From assembly GCF_014695575.1 (NCBI RefSeq), contig NZ_JACJOO010000081.1, positions 1 to 45,245 of the forward strand: a stretch of DNA of 45,245 nt. Reading direction: 5' to 3'. Below the pieces are notes generated by a model. It was not told the DNA's origin. It saw only the letters and a program-made list of their open reading frames with translations, and did no database searches. A program made the position numbers and the translations under genes. Shown here one piece after another: positions 1-7,047 of this stretch (its first letter is position 1; each line of letters opens with the position of its first letter). Source of the stretch: Leptolyngbya sp. FACHB-8 (lineage in GTDB: Bacteria; Cyanobacteriota; Cyanobacteriia; Elainellales; Elainellaceae).

Positions 1-37
1 TCAGATCACGCAGGGGATGTTTTTGGCGACGGGTCAT
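1..37 (-). CDS. Possible 5' end of a gene cut by the window edge
   Basis: The minus strand opens with ATG at 37 and reads MTRRQKHPLRDL before the window ends, with no stop. Such a basic N-terminus followed by HPLR is reminiscent of cyanobacterial IS630-like transposase or HTH proteins, but twelve residues cannot establish a family. It lies just outside the first CTAG-bounded palindromic element. Treat it as a hint only. Confidence 0.22.
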   Translation of the reverse strand, partial: MTRRQKHPLRDL

Positions 38-113
38 AGCAGGGCACCCAAGGGTTCCCTACTATCTTGACAGCCGCCTATAAAAAATGGCGATATTCGA
101 GTCAAATGACCCA

Positions 114-214
114 CTAGTAGGCTGCGGCCTAAGTTTGCATACTATGTTTTTGTGTGGGGTGCTTCGCACCCCACACAAAAACATAGGTGATGGATTTCCG
201 CCTCAGCGTACTAG
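114..214 (-). mobile_element. CTAG-bounded 101-bp palindromic element, copy 1 (MITE-like)
   Basis: The element is 101 bp, begins and ends with CTAG, and is in reverse orientation relative to copies at 3187-3287 and 26524-26624. The three copies align without gaps. Imperfect terminal inverted repeats (CTAGTA, C or G, GCTGAGGC) flank a central hairpin of about 21 bp per arm (CTATGTTTTTGTGTGGGGTGC here). Relative to the other copies the stem has a compensatory A:T to G:C change, so pairing is conserved. It has no coding capacity, so mobilisation would need a transposase acting in trans. Confidence 0.85.
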
Positions 215-255
215 ACGCGAGAAGGGAGTGAGTGCGGAGCACTCCTGCTCATGTC

Positions 256-894
256 TTAACCAAAATGGCTATTGCTTGCACGGATGCGAGCCATTGTCAT
301 GGCATCACAATAGATGCCAGCCCGAAAACTGTAATCTCTTAGAATACCTTCGGTTGTAAAGCCGAATTTTTTGTAGAGGGCGATCGCCCCCTCATTGTCC
401 GGATACACCATCAAATCGACCCGATGTAGATTGAGCCAGTTATCGGCCAGATCGACGACTGCTTGCATAAGTGCATAGCCAACGCCCTGACCCTGATAAA
501 GGGGATGTACGGCAACGGCACTGACATGGGCTGAGTTGCGGCATCGAGGCAGTGGGTTGACCGCCAGCGTTACGCTACCCATCAGTCCGGATGATCCTTG
601 AGCCGTTAGGGTGTACTTGTCATGGGTCGGTTGGGTAACTGCATCAAAGTCAGCTTCCGTAGTAATGTACGGCACGTTCACGAGCCAATGAATAACACTG
701 GGCTCTGTAAATAATTCGAACAATGCTTTTTTATCTTCGGGTGTGGCGTGGCGAATGGAGAGTTCAGTAGGGATCTGGTAAGGAGAGGGGCGATCGTCCA
801 GAATTTTAGATTCAGGAATCCGCCGTGACTTTGTGGGATAAGAAGGGTGATTTATGGACGCGATGCGTTCGTTTGTGATGAAGTCAGCAACCAT
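256..894 (-). CDS. GNAT family N-acetyltransferase
   Basis: This is a probable acetyl-CoA-dependent N-acetyltransferase of 212 residues. The GNAT fold begins near residue 46 (SIRHATPEDKKALFEL), and the acetyl-CoA pyrophosphate-binding motif is clear at about 133-139 (QGQGVGYA), followed by the C-terminal ALYKKFGF signature typical of the RimI/YhhY-like group. The ATG at 894 was chosen over an upstream TTG at 921 because an AGGA lies about 10 bp in front of it. The first 45 residues are not part of the GNAT domain. The substrate (amino acid, peptide, antibiotic or small amine) cannot be read from sequence. It is monocistronic, with a 630-bp gap to the next gene. Confidence 0.85.
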   Translation of the reverse strand: MVADFITNERIASINHPSYPTKSRRIPESKILDDRPSPYQIPTELSIRHATPEDKKALFELFTEPSVIHWLVNVPYITTEADFDAVTQPTHDKYTLTAQGSSGLMGSVTLAVNPLPRCRNSAHVSAVAVHPLYQGQGVGYALMQAVVDLADNWLNLHRVDLMVYPDNEGAIALYKKFGFTTEGILRDYSFRAGIYCDAMTMARIRASNSHFG

Positions 895-1017
895 CGTAGA
901 ACCATTCCTTGTGGGATACAAATATATGGGATGTGATGACGAGATCTACCACTCCCATCAGGAGGGCGAGAATGTTTGATGGATAAAAACATTAACTGTT
1001 TTTTAGCGCTCTAAAAC

Positions 1018-1050
1018 CGTTCCCAAATCGTTCCCTAATCGCTCCGTATA
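1018..1050. promoter_or_regulatory. Three tandem 11-bp units, candidate regulator site
   Basis: Three back-to-back degenerate 11-bp repeats lie between divergent genes. An 11-bp period places equivalent bases on one DNA face and is typical of OmpR/PhoB-type response regulators. The assignment to a regulator is inference. Confidence 0.35.
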
Positions 1051-1218
1051 CATAGCTCAACAATTTCTAAAGATGGTCTGAAAAGCCTTCATAGAACCAC
1101 CTGTTTATAAGCTATGTATGTGAAAACGAGCTTTGCAAGCACGTTTGGGAAACCGGATGAATAAGATATTTTCCACACTTCCTACGATAAGGATATAGAA
1201 GGTAAACGTCGTTGCAGA

Positions 1219-1281
1219 AAAGTATGGAGTCGGCTTCAGAAAAACTCAGGGAAAAGTATGGTAAAACTAGGCAAAGTATGG
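1219..1281 (+). promoter_or_regulatory. Cluster of three AAAGTATGG motifs
   Basis: AAAGTATGG occurs at 1219-1227, 1253-1261 and 1273-1281, about 240-300 bp before the NB-ARC gene. The same 9-mer occurs at 10175-10183 and 11621-11629, both upstream of minus-strand genes. Those five are the only occurrences I found; about 0.3 would be expected by chance in this length counting both strands at even base composition. The protein that would bind it is unknown. Confidence 0.35.
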
Positions 1282-1523
1282 AATGAGCCGAGTTTCTATT
1301 AGTTATCTAGGAAAAGAACAGCAGAGTTTTGAAGCCTCTAAAGTGCTGTTCTCAACTGTCATCGGGTTGCCCTTCATTGAAAGGATGTTGATCTTTCAAG
1401 TGGTCATCTATCTATTGCCCAGGCAGTAAGGATGAGGTTGGAAGTTAGAGCTTTGACGGATACACTTCCTCATCCCGTGTTATCGAGTGAGTTGAGTTAC
1501 ATTGAAGTCAACGACTGAGAGCC

Positions 1524-3170
1524 ATGGAGAACGAATTTGAACAGGCCGTTGCTGCTGTCAAGACCGTCTTGTTGGCTCAGGTAGATCGTACCCTTAGTGA
1601 CCTTGAGGTTGAACTGCTAAAGGGAGCCTGGGACAACCTTACTTATGAAGAAATCGCCAAAAACTCCGGCTACTCTCTGAACTATCTGCAACGGGACGTT
1701 GGCCCCAAGTTTTGGAAACTTCTGAGCGATGGGTTTGGCCGTAAGTGTAATAAGACCAATGCCCGGGCCATTTTGATGCAACGAGCTCGAGAGTCAAGCT
1801 TACAGCCTACTCAACAGCCCTCATTTTCTCAATCCTTACCCGCTCCCCCAGTCCCGCGTGCTTCTTTCCCCACCTTGTCCCGTATAGATTGGGGTGAAGC
1901 GATCGATGTGTCTCTATTTTATGGCCGTGAGGAGGAGTTAAAAACGCTTTCCCGCTGGATTGTGCAGGAACGTTGCTTGTTTGTTGCACTGCTCGGTATG
2001 GGTGGAGTGGGCAAAAGTTCCCTGGCGGCTAAAATCGCAGCTGATGTGCAATCGCAGTTTGATTGCATTATCTGGCGATCGCTCCGCAATGCCCCATCCC
2101 TCGATACCCTGCTGGCAGATCTGGTAACGTTCCTCTCAAACCATCAGGATGTGCAGGCGCGCCCCGAGCGATTGCTCTACTGGTTACGCCAATCGCGTTG
2201 TCTGGTGGTTCTTGATAATGCTGAGATGATCATGCAGGCGGGCGATCGCGCAGGTTCCTACCAACCTGGCTATGAGGGTTACGGCGAGCTGTTTCGGCTT
2301 TTAGGCGAATCCACTCATCAAAGCTGCATCCTGTTTACCAGTCGGGAAAAGCTCCTGGAGCTCAGCATGATGGAGGAGCAGGGGGGACGGATGCGCTCCC
2401 TTTGCCTGACGGGTTCCTGGGAAGCATCCCAGGCCCTTCTTAACGCCAATCGGCTCATCGGCTCGCCAGAAGACAAGCAGAAACTGTGTGAGCATTACGG
2501 CAACAACCCCCTGGCGCTCAAAATTGTAGCCGCTTCCGTGCGGGGCTTGTTTGATAGCGATATTGCGCTGTTCTTAGAGCAAGACACGCTGATTCTGAGT
2601 AGCTTGCGGCGGTTGCTCGATCAACAATTTGAACGGCTTTCTCCCCTGGAGAAAACCGTTATGTACTGGCTTGCTATCAACCGAGAATGGACTTCCGTAA
2701 CGGAGTTATTAGAGGATATTGTGCCTCGCATCTCTCGGCTGGGTTTGCTGGAGGTGCTGGAGTCGTTGAGCTGGCGATCGCTGATCGAGAAGCTGGCTGG
2801 CTACTACACCCAGCAACCTGTGGTGATGGAATATGTGATTGAACGTCTAATTACTCAGGTTTTGGAAGAGTTGGATACAGGATCTCCCTTTCTGCTACTC
2901 CGTCACGCGTTAGTCAAAACGAATGTCAAAGACTATGTTCGTGAGAGCCAGGAGCAATTGATTTTGCGGGCGATCGCTCAGCGCTGGCGTAATCAGCTCA
3001 GACCTCAAATGTCGTTGGAGCAAGAAATCTCGCGAGTTTTGACCGTTCTTCATCAAGCAGAATCGCCTTCAGCGAATTATGGGCTGGGCAACTTCATCAA
3101 CCTGTGCCGATCGCTAGACGTGGATCTATCCGGGTTTGATTTCTCCAACCACGTGATCCGTGAAATTTAG
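1524..3170 (+). CDS. NB-ARC STAND ATPase with vMAP-type HTH, WD40 domain lost
   Basis: This is a signal-transduction ATPase of the STAND/NB-ARC class, 548 residues. Residues about 5-90 match the cyanobacterial N-terminal helix-turn-helix of the vMAP type (LSDLEVELLKGAWDNLTYEEIA, then VGPKFWKLLSDGFG). The NB-ARC domain follows: FYGREEEL near 132, a P-loop GMGGVGKSS at 158-166, Walker B CLVVLDNAE at 226-234 and a GNNPLALKI motif near 335. Full-length relatives continue into WD40 or pentapeptide repeats after a segment like VDLSGFDFS. Here the reading frame runs out about eight residues after that segment. The WD40 remnant downstream shows that the sensor region was deleted, so the product is probably non-functional or altered. 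Confidence 0.85.
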   Translation: MENEFEQAVAAVKTVLLAQVDRTLSDLEVELLKGAWDNLTYEEIAKNSGYSLNYLQRDVGPKFWKLLSDGFGRKCNKTNARAILMQRARESSLQPTQQPSFSQSLPAPPVPRASFPTLSRIDWGEAIDVSLFYGREEELKTLSRWIVQERCLFVALLGMGGVGKSSLAAKIAADVQSQFDCIIWRSLRNAPSLDTLLADLVTFLSNHQDVQARPERLLYWLRQSRCLVVLDNAEMIMQAGDRAGSYQPGYEGYGELFRLLGESTHQSCILFTSREKLLELSMMEEQGGRMRSLCLTGSWEASQALLNANRLIGSPEDKQKLCEHYGNNPLALKIVAASVRGLFDSDIALFLEQDTLILSSLRRLLDQQFERLSPLEKTVMYWLAINREWTSVTELLEDIVPRISRLGLLEVLESLSWRSLIEKLAGYYTQQPVVMEYVIERLITQVLEELDTGSPFLLLRHALVKTNVKDYVRESQEQLILRAIAQRWRNQLRPQMSLEQEISRVLTVLHQAESPSANYGLGNFINLCRSLDVDLSGFDFSNHVIREI

Positions 3171-3457
3171 CGCGGATGGAACCACACTAGTACGCTGAGA
3201 CGGGAATCCATCACCTATGTTTTTGTGTAGGGTGCGAAGCACCCTACACAAAAACATAGGTTGCAAACTTAGGCCGCAGCCTACTAGCCAGTAGTAGTGA
3301 AGACGAAACCATCAAGCTTTAGGATGTGGCCACCGGGAAGTGTTCGCGAACCTGGCGAGGCGATCGCCCCTGCGAAGGGATGAATATCACGGGTGTGACA
3401 GGGCTGACGGATGCCCAGAAGTCTGTGCTCAAAGTGCTGGGGGCGATCGAACAGTAA
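3157..3457 (+). pseudogene. WD40 C-terminal remnant of the NB-ARC gene, split by a palindromic element
   Basis: In the +1 frame relative to the preceding gene, 3157-3189 encodes SVKFSADGTTL, the start of a WD40 blade. It is interrupted by the CTAG element. Joining base 3190 directly to base 3288 gives LASSSEDETIKL, a stop at 3320-3322 where Trp is expected (TGG to TAG), then [16 protein letters not shown] and the conserved family C-terminus [20 protein letters not shown], ending in IEQ and TAA at 3455-3457. Only one blade remains, so most WD40 repeats were lost. The decay has three visible steps: repeat deletion with a frameshift, a nonsense change, and the element insertion. Confidence 0.88.
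3187..3287 (+). mobile_element. CTAG-bounded 101-bp palindromic element, copy 2, inserted in a WD40 remnant
   Basis: It has the same size and ends as copies 1 and 3. Deleting 97 bp (leaving a single CTAG) fuses the two halves of a WD40 blade in frame, which identifies CTAG as the target that was duplicated or reused. The hairpin apex is GTGCGAAGCAC. Confidence 0.92.
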
Positions 3458-3489
3458 GAAATGCATGGTGCTCTGCACCACGCATTTCT
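3457..3489. terminator. Stem-loop between convergent genes
   Basis: AGAAATGC(A/G)TGGTGC pairs with GCACCACGCATTTCT around a short loop, with one G-T wobble. It lies immediately after the WD40 remnant stop and before the stop of the convergent DUF2267 gene, so it could terminate both. Confidence 0.6.
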
Positions 3490-3517
3490 GATCATCACCC
3501 ATTTTTTCTAACGGCTA

Positions 3518-3979
3518 TTAAGCCTGAGCCCAAAGATCCCGCAGCTCGCCTGCAAGAATATTTTCGATCTCTTTATTGCGTTCTGGTGGCAGAATCTCCT
3601 TCGTTGCCGAGAAGACAGCCTGTGTCACATTCTCAGCAGACACACCTTCCGGCAGTGCCCCTTCCTGGCGCAGACGCAGCATGAAGGTGCCTGGCTTGAT
3701 ATGTAAGTCTTGGACGGGGCTAATGCGGCTAAAGAAGGCCACCATGACGTTGGGGTCGTGCCACAGCTCCACCACATCCTGCTCAGATTCCGGAGCATTT
3801 TCTTTGAGATCGGCTTCGATGCTATCGCTCGTCTTATTCAGCATCATGTCGCGCATAATTCGGAACACGATGTAAGAGGCTCGCTTTGCATCATATTCTG
3901 AGTCCAGTTCGCTGCGCTCGATTACCTTATCAATAAACGAGGAGGATTGTGCCTGTTTCACCATAATTCTTACCGTCAT
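3518..3979 (-). CDS. DUF2267 domain protein
   Basis: This 153-residue protein is all-helical and soluble by composition. The pattern FIDKVIERSELDSEYDAKRA near the N-terminus and a second half LPPERNKEIENILAGELRDLW match the two-lobed DUF2267 family, often seen in cyanobacteria and proteobacteria with stress or envelope genes. No catalytic motif is visible and the molecular role is unknown. Translation could start at the first ATG (3979) or five codons later (MVKQAQ); no strong ribosome-binding site decides. It stands alone, with a long 5' region shared with the next minus-strand group. Confidence 0.7.
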   Translation of the reverse strand: MTVRIMVKQAQSSSFIDKVIERSELDSEYDAKRASYIVFRIMRDMMLNKTSDSIEADLKENAPESEQDVVELWHDPNVMVAFFSRISPVQDLHIKPGTFMLRLRQEGALPEGVSAENVTQAVFSATKEILPPERNKEIENILAGELRDLWAQA

Positions 3980-4166
3980 TCAAAACTACAAGCGAGAACC
4001 TGCATCAGCCTCATGCATAATGCTTATAAATGCTGCGTGCTAGCGGGTTATCGCACTCCTTGTAGTGTGTCGGCGATCGCTGGCTGAGCCATGGGTCTTA
4101 GGGCAGAAATGAAATTCTCATTGGAGTGGTATATCGCTTTTTTTGAAGGAAGCTCAACATTCAAAT

Positions 4167-4571
4167 CTATGACGGTTGTAAGGTTATGGGCTTCCCCCAC
4201 TCATGCTCGATCTGGTTGATAATCAAGCCCCGTTGCATGATATCAATTTCTTGCTCGAACAAAGAAATAGTAACGCGACCGGGTAGCGTAGTGAGATCTG
4301 CAAAGGTGATCTGCCCCAGGGGAAGTGGTACATCAGGAGCCGTAATGATGACCTGACCTTGAACTGGATTCCTTAGGTCGAGTTTGTTGAAGAGAACCTC
4401 TGTTTTTGGGATGGGTGGCTTTTCGCAGGCGATCGCCAAACGCAACTGCCCCCCTTCGCCCACAAAGGTCAACTGCCAGGGTTCCCCCGTCAAGCGAAAA
4501 CTCCAAACTACAGCCAGAAATGCTGCTAATAGCAGTGCCAGGAGGATGAGGAGTGGAAGCGATCGCCGCAT
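4167..4571 (-). CDS. Membrane-anchored hypothetical protein
   Basis: I do not recognise the family. The product is about 134 residues: a short basic N-terminus (MRRS), one strongly hydrophobic segment at about 4-25 that is a signal anchor or signal peptide, then a soluble periplasmic or thylakoid-lumen domain rich in beta-type residues. The start at 4571 was chosen over an upstream ATG at 4646 because the longer form would read through a perfect hairpin at 4609-4667. It is the last of four same-strand genes of unknown function (6225 down to 4167). Confidence 0.6.
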   Translation of the reverse strand: MRRSLPLLILLALLLAAFLAVVWSFRLTGEPWQLTFVGEGGQLRLAIACEKPPIPKTEVLFNKLDLRNPVQGQVIITAPDVPLPLGQITFADLTTLPGRVTISLFEQEIDIMQRGLIINQIEHEWGKPITLQPS

Positions 4572-4608
4572 AGTTAGGAATCCAGATTTGCGTCTTACAT
4601 CAGATCTA

Positions 4609-4667
4609 GTTGAAGAACCATAATATGCCGTGGCGCAACACACCACGGCATATTATGGTTCTTCAAC
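4609..4667. terminator. Perfect 25-bp-arm hairpin
   Basis: The arms GTTGAAGAACCATAATATGC and the matching CGG-side arm pair over about 25 bp around TGGCGCAACACAC. It sits between two minus-strand genes and probably ends transcription of the 4679-4909 gene. No clear U-tract is seen, so it may also be one of the palindromic repeats common in this window. Confidence 0.55.
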
Positions 4668-4678
4668 GGGAGGTCATA

Positions 4679-4909
4679 TTAGTGCGCTGAGCTTGCTTCT
4701 AGATTTAACTGAGCACAGCTCGAAAATTGTGTGATCTGTTGTTGCGTCGGGGATTGTCCTTCACAGGTCAAAGACTTGAAGGGCTGACCTGCAAACTTCT
4801 CTGTTTGGCTCACCCGCAGCATCGCCATTGGAAAAGAAGCCGCAAAGGCGGCAAATATAGCAACCCATGCCCACACATACTTGTGCATTTTGAAGCTGGA
4901 ATGTTTCAT
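4679..4909 (-). CDS. Small secreted or membrane-anchored hypothetical protein
   Basis: This 76-residue product starts MKHSSFKMHKYVWAWVAIFA. One hydrophobic segment at about 11-30 acts as signal peptide or anchor, followed by a short exported tail with two cysteines (LTCEGQSP and FSSCAQL) that could form a disulfide. The ATG at 4909 was preferred over one at 4969 because the extra 20 residues are polar and precede the hydrophobic segment. I do not recognise the family. It lies downstream of two multi-pass membrane genes, separated from them by a probable terminator. Confidence 0.5.
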   Translation of the reverse strand: MKHSSFKMHKYVWAWVAIFAAFAASFPMAMLRVSQTEKFAGQPFKSLTCEGQSPTQQQITQFSSCAQLNLEASSAH

Positions 4910-5031
4910 CTCAGTATTCTTCGTCGTACTCGTGTCAATTGGTTTGGAGTGTTGATATACCGCGAGCAAAGTACATGGAATATCAACTTTTGGGGAAAGC
5001 TTGATTCATGCTTGAGAACTGCGTAGAAGAA

Positions 5032-5064
5032 TTACTTTTCTATGCGTCTTGCACATAAAAGTAA
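5032..5064. terminator. Stem-loop after the 5080-5550 gene
   Basis: TTACTTTT pairs with AAAAGTAA around a 17-nt loop, just past the stop of the minus-strand gene. The short A/T-rich stem makes it a modest terminator candidate. Confidence 0.4.
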
Positions 5065-5079
5065 CTTTCAAAGCAATGC

Positions 5080-5550
5080 CTAATGCAATGGAAGATAGGG
5101 AAACAGAGGATGCCATGTCATCACTGTTGCCAGAGTGAAGAGACTCAGCATCCAAAAGAATAAGGTTCTTGGCTTAACGTTCTTATCCTTCAGCGTGGGA
5201 TAAAGAATAGCCAGGCTTACTAACCAGCCAATCAGAAACATCGTTTCTTTGCCTGCATAGCTGCCAATATTGCCCCACATCGGGTCGGTACTGACACTGC
5301 CAGGTATCCAGCTGCCCAGGGTGCGAAGAAACGCCTCACGCGCCTTCGAAGTATCTGATAAGTGATGGGCGACCATCATGGTCACGGCACCAATTCCGCC
5401 ACTGATGAGAAAAGCAGCCGCTGGGCCAGAAGTTGTGGGTGGGTTTTGTGACCCTTCGTGAAGGGCTTTGGGGAACCGCTTTAACTCGTTCCATAGCTGA
5501 ATGTAGAACGGCAGTGATTGACCTGATAGTCGTGATTTGTATGAAGTCAT
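5080..5550 (-). CDS. Three-helix membrane protein, unknown function
   Basis: This 156-residue protein has a soluble N-terminus of about 45 residues and three hydrophobic segments: about 45-62 (AAFLISGGIGAVTMMVAH), 103-117 (MFLIGWLVSLAILY) and 130-145 (LFFWMLSLFTLATVM). The segment GKETMFLIGWLVSLAILYPT is well preserved in character but I do not recognise a named family. Its start lies 39 bp after the stop of the 211-residue membrane gene upstream on the same strand, so the two are likely co-transcribed and may form one complex. Confidence 0.65.
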   Translation of the reverse strand: MTSYKSRLSGQSLPFYIQLWNELKRFPKALHEGSQNPPTTSGPAAAFLISGGIGAVTMMVAHHLSDTSKAREAFLRTLGSWIPGSVSTDPMWGNIGSYAGKETMFLIGWLVSLAILYPTLKDKNVKPRTLFFWMLSLFTLATVMTWHPLFPYLPLH

Positions 5551-5589
5551 TCTTCGTTACCTTCTGCGTTACCTTAGATTAGAGAAATC

Positions 5590-6225
5590 CTACAGCGCAT
5601 GGATTTTAGCGATACCTAAACCCGTTACAAATCCACCCATTGCAAAGAACATCATGGCCATTAAACCGATGCAGGTGGCTGCCAAAACGGGACGGTTTTG
5701 TTTCTCCAAAATGGAGTCGCCATATTGCCACAGAATCCAGGTGCAAGCGACACCCAGTGGCAGCGTAAACAGCACGCTAAACTCGTGGTACTCCATCAAG
5801 ACGTATTGAGCTAAGGGCGAATTTTCCTTCAGCCAGGCCCGTGCTCCGCCGAAATCCAAGTCGGCTCTGTAGCGCATATAAGCCAGGTTACCCGTGGCAA
5901 TTCCCAGGGTAGTAATGACCGTTGACCAGAACGTTAGCGTTCGCATTTGAGGTAAAACCTTCGCCGATCCTCGTAGGAGTGGAAATGCAAGGTGTCCGGC
6001 ATAGGCTACAACAACTGTGCATAGCATCGCTCCAACGCCGTGAATAAGGCCAAGCGATCGCTGCCACGGGCTGGGATGCAGCAGGTTGACAAAGGGGAGA
6101 AATAGAAAAAGACCAGCCGAAAGAATGGCTAACCCGTAGACGCTAACGGTTGCGATGTCTAAGGTTTTAGGAAATTGAGACGGGATCGGTTCTGTTGCGA
6201 GTGGATCGGCGTCTGCGCGATACAT
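5590..6225 (-). CDS. Five-helix membrane protein with helix-embedded histidines
   Basis: This 211-residue integral membrane protein has hydrophobic segments near 28-50, 60-80, 98-115, 150-168 and 182-205. Histidines lie in or at the ends of several helices (GLIHGVGAM, YAGHLAFP, MEYHEFS, IAKIHAL), a pattern compatible with b-type heme ligation, but no family signature proves this. It is the first gene of a same-strand group and may set transcription for it. A weak Fur-like palindrome lies about 230 bp upstream. Heme binding and iron control are inferences. Confidence 0.6.
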   Translation of the reverse strand: MYRADADPLATEPIPSQFPKTLDIATVSVYGLAILSAGLFLFLPFVNLLHPSPWQRSLGLIHGVGAMLCTVVVAYAGHLAFPLLRGSAKVLPQMRTLTFWSTVITTLGIATGNLAYMRYRADLDFGGARAWLKENSPLAQYVLMEYHEFSVLFTLPLGVACTWILWQYGDSILEKQNRPVLAATCIGLMAMMFFAMGGFVTGLGIAKIHAL

Positions 6226-6455
6226 CAGTCGTACTCCAGGTGAAAATTTGCAGAATGATAACTCTGCACCGAGGCATAGTGCTTGTTATTGCCTACGTTT
6301 AGGCAAACCAAAGCTCTGCGAGATGTGTAGGCAGGACAGCCTGCAAACATCCGCAGCAAAAGGAAAGATAGAGACTTTCTACCTTGTTCCTGGCGCTCAA
6401 AGGGCAGTGGATTATTGACAGACAGTAGCATCAATCTGGTACACGCTACAAGTCT

Positions 6456-6474
6456 ATTAAGAGTAATTCTCAAT
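6456..6474. promoter_or_regulatory. Weak Fur-box-like palindrome
   Basis: Read on the minus strand the site is ATTGAGAATTACTCTTAAT. One half (TGAGAAT) resembles the 7-1-7 Fur consensus TGATAAT closely, the other only partly (10 of 14 positions overall). It lies upstream of the five-helix membrane gene. Speculative. Confidence 0.25.
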
Positions 6475-6584
6475 AAGAAGACCTTAAATCATTTTGAGTT
6501 ATCACTGGCCTTTAAGCCCTGCTTGGCGCTATCTTCCCTTGTTATTGGGAGCGTATTTGTGAGATGCTCATTCAGCCGTTACTT

Positions 6585-6638
6585 CTCATTTTGGTATGCG
6601 CGAAGCACGCGCCAAAGTGGGCGTTTTCGAGTGCCGTT
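6585..6638 (+). repeat. Decayed fragment of the double-hairpin repeat family
   Basis: CTCATTTTGG, GCGCGAAGC, CCAAA and GCGTTTTCGAGTGCCG match the internal part of the family seen at 15799-15922 and 44097-44219, but both ends are lost. Confidence 0.6.
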
Positions 6639-6658
6639 CTTCTAAATCAGGGATTAGG

Positions 6659-6713
6659 ATTCAATCAGAAAGACTGTGGTACTCATACGGCAGCACAGTC
6701 TTTCTGGTTGAAT
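6659..6713. terminator. Long stem-loop after the methyltransferase fragment
   Basis: ATTCAATCAGAAAGACTGTG pairs with CACAGTCTTTCTGGTTGAAT around a 15-nt loop, with a single G-T wobble in the 20-bp stem. Confidence 0.55.
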
Positions 6714-6747
6714 GTTGAATTAGATTGGGATGCTTAGAAGCGACTGT

Positions 6748-7008
6748 TTATGTAGAGATTATGGTCATTGCATTCAGACATTCCCCCACATACCGTTCGT
6801 GAAGCTCTGCGGCATCAGCGATTTGTTGGCTGTTAGCAAGGGGCATTTTTGCCAGGGTGTCGAAAAGTTGAGTGCGATGGCCGATGGATGTCATCAGGGC
6901 GATCGCACCACTGTTCAAAATGCCAAGCATCCGTTCTGCAAAGGCTTCAGCTTTCGTCGTATCAAAAATTTGGATCATCACGGTTAAGATCTCCTTGGTC
7001 ATCAGCAT
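6748..7008 (-). pseudogene. N-terminal fragment of a class I SAM-dependent methyltransferase
   Basis: The 86-residue frame matches the N-terminal winged-helix region of the long cyanobacterial/actinobacterial methyltransferase family (about 350 residues): FAERMLGILNSGAIALMTSIGHRTQLFDTLA, then SQQIADAAELHERYVGECLNAM. In intact members the equivalent of RYVREWLGAM is followed by the catalytic Rossmann domain with a GxGxG motif. Here the sequence diverges after NAM and stops, and no GxGxG region follows before the stem-loop at 6659. It is therefore almost certainly a remnant. It lies 39 bp beyond the 3' end of the glycosyltransferase gene on the same strand. Confidence 0.65.
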
Positions 7009-7047
7009 TGTGAAATTAGCGTGTTGTGTCTTGAATGCTTTGTATCA

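Larger units (their letters stand above)
895..1523. other. Intergenic region with direct-repeat motifs
   Basis: No credible gene is present. The region holds three degenerate copies of an 11-bp unit (CGTTCCCAAAT, CGTTCCCTAAT, CGCTCCGTATA; 1018-1050), an inverted pair ATACATAGCT/AGCTATGTAT near 1047 and 1111, and three copies of AAAGTATGG at 1219, 1253 and 1273. It separates the divergent GNAT and NB-ARC genes and probably contains both promoters. Confidence 0.5.
6226..6747. other. Intergenic region with repeat fragment, Fur-like site and stem-loop
   Basis: I see no credible gene. The region holds a weak Fur-like palindrome (6456-6474), a decayed fragment of the AACCTCAGTTCGGG repeat family (6585-6638) and a stem-loop after the methyltransferase fragment (6659-6713). 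Confidence 0.5.

Noticed and set aside
87-359. 90-residue plus-strand open frame at the left end
   Set aside because: It reads straight through the palindromic element and into the antisense of the GNAT gene.
1524-3170. NB-ARC protein considered as an antiviral STAND (Avs-like) defence gene
   Set aside because: The architecture is the common cyanobacterial HTH-NB-ARC-WD40 type, the sensor domain is lost, and no other defence gene is nearby.
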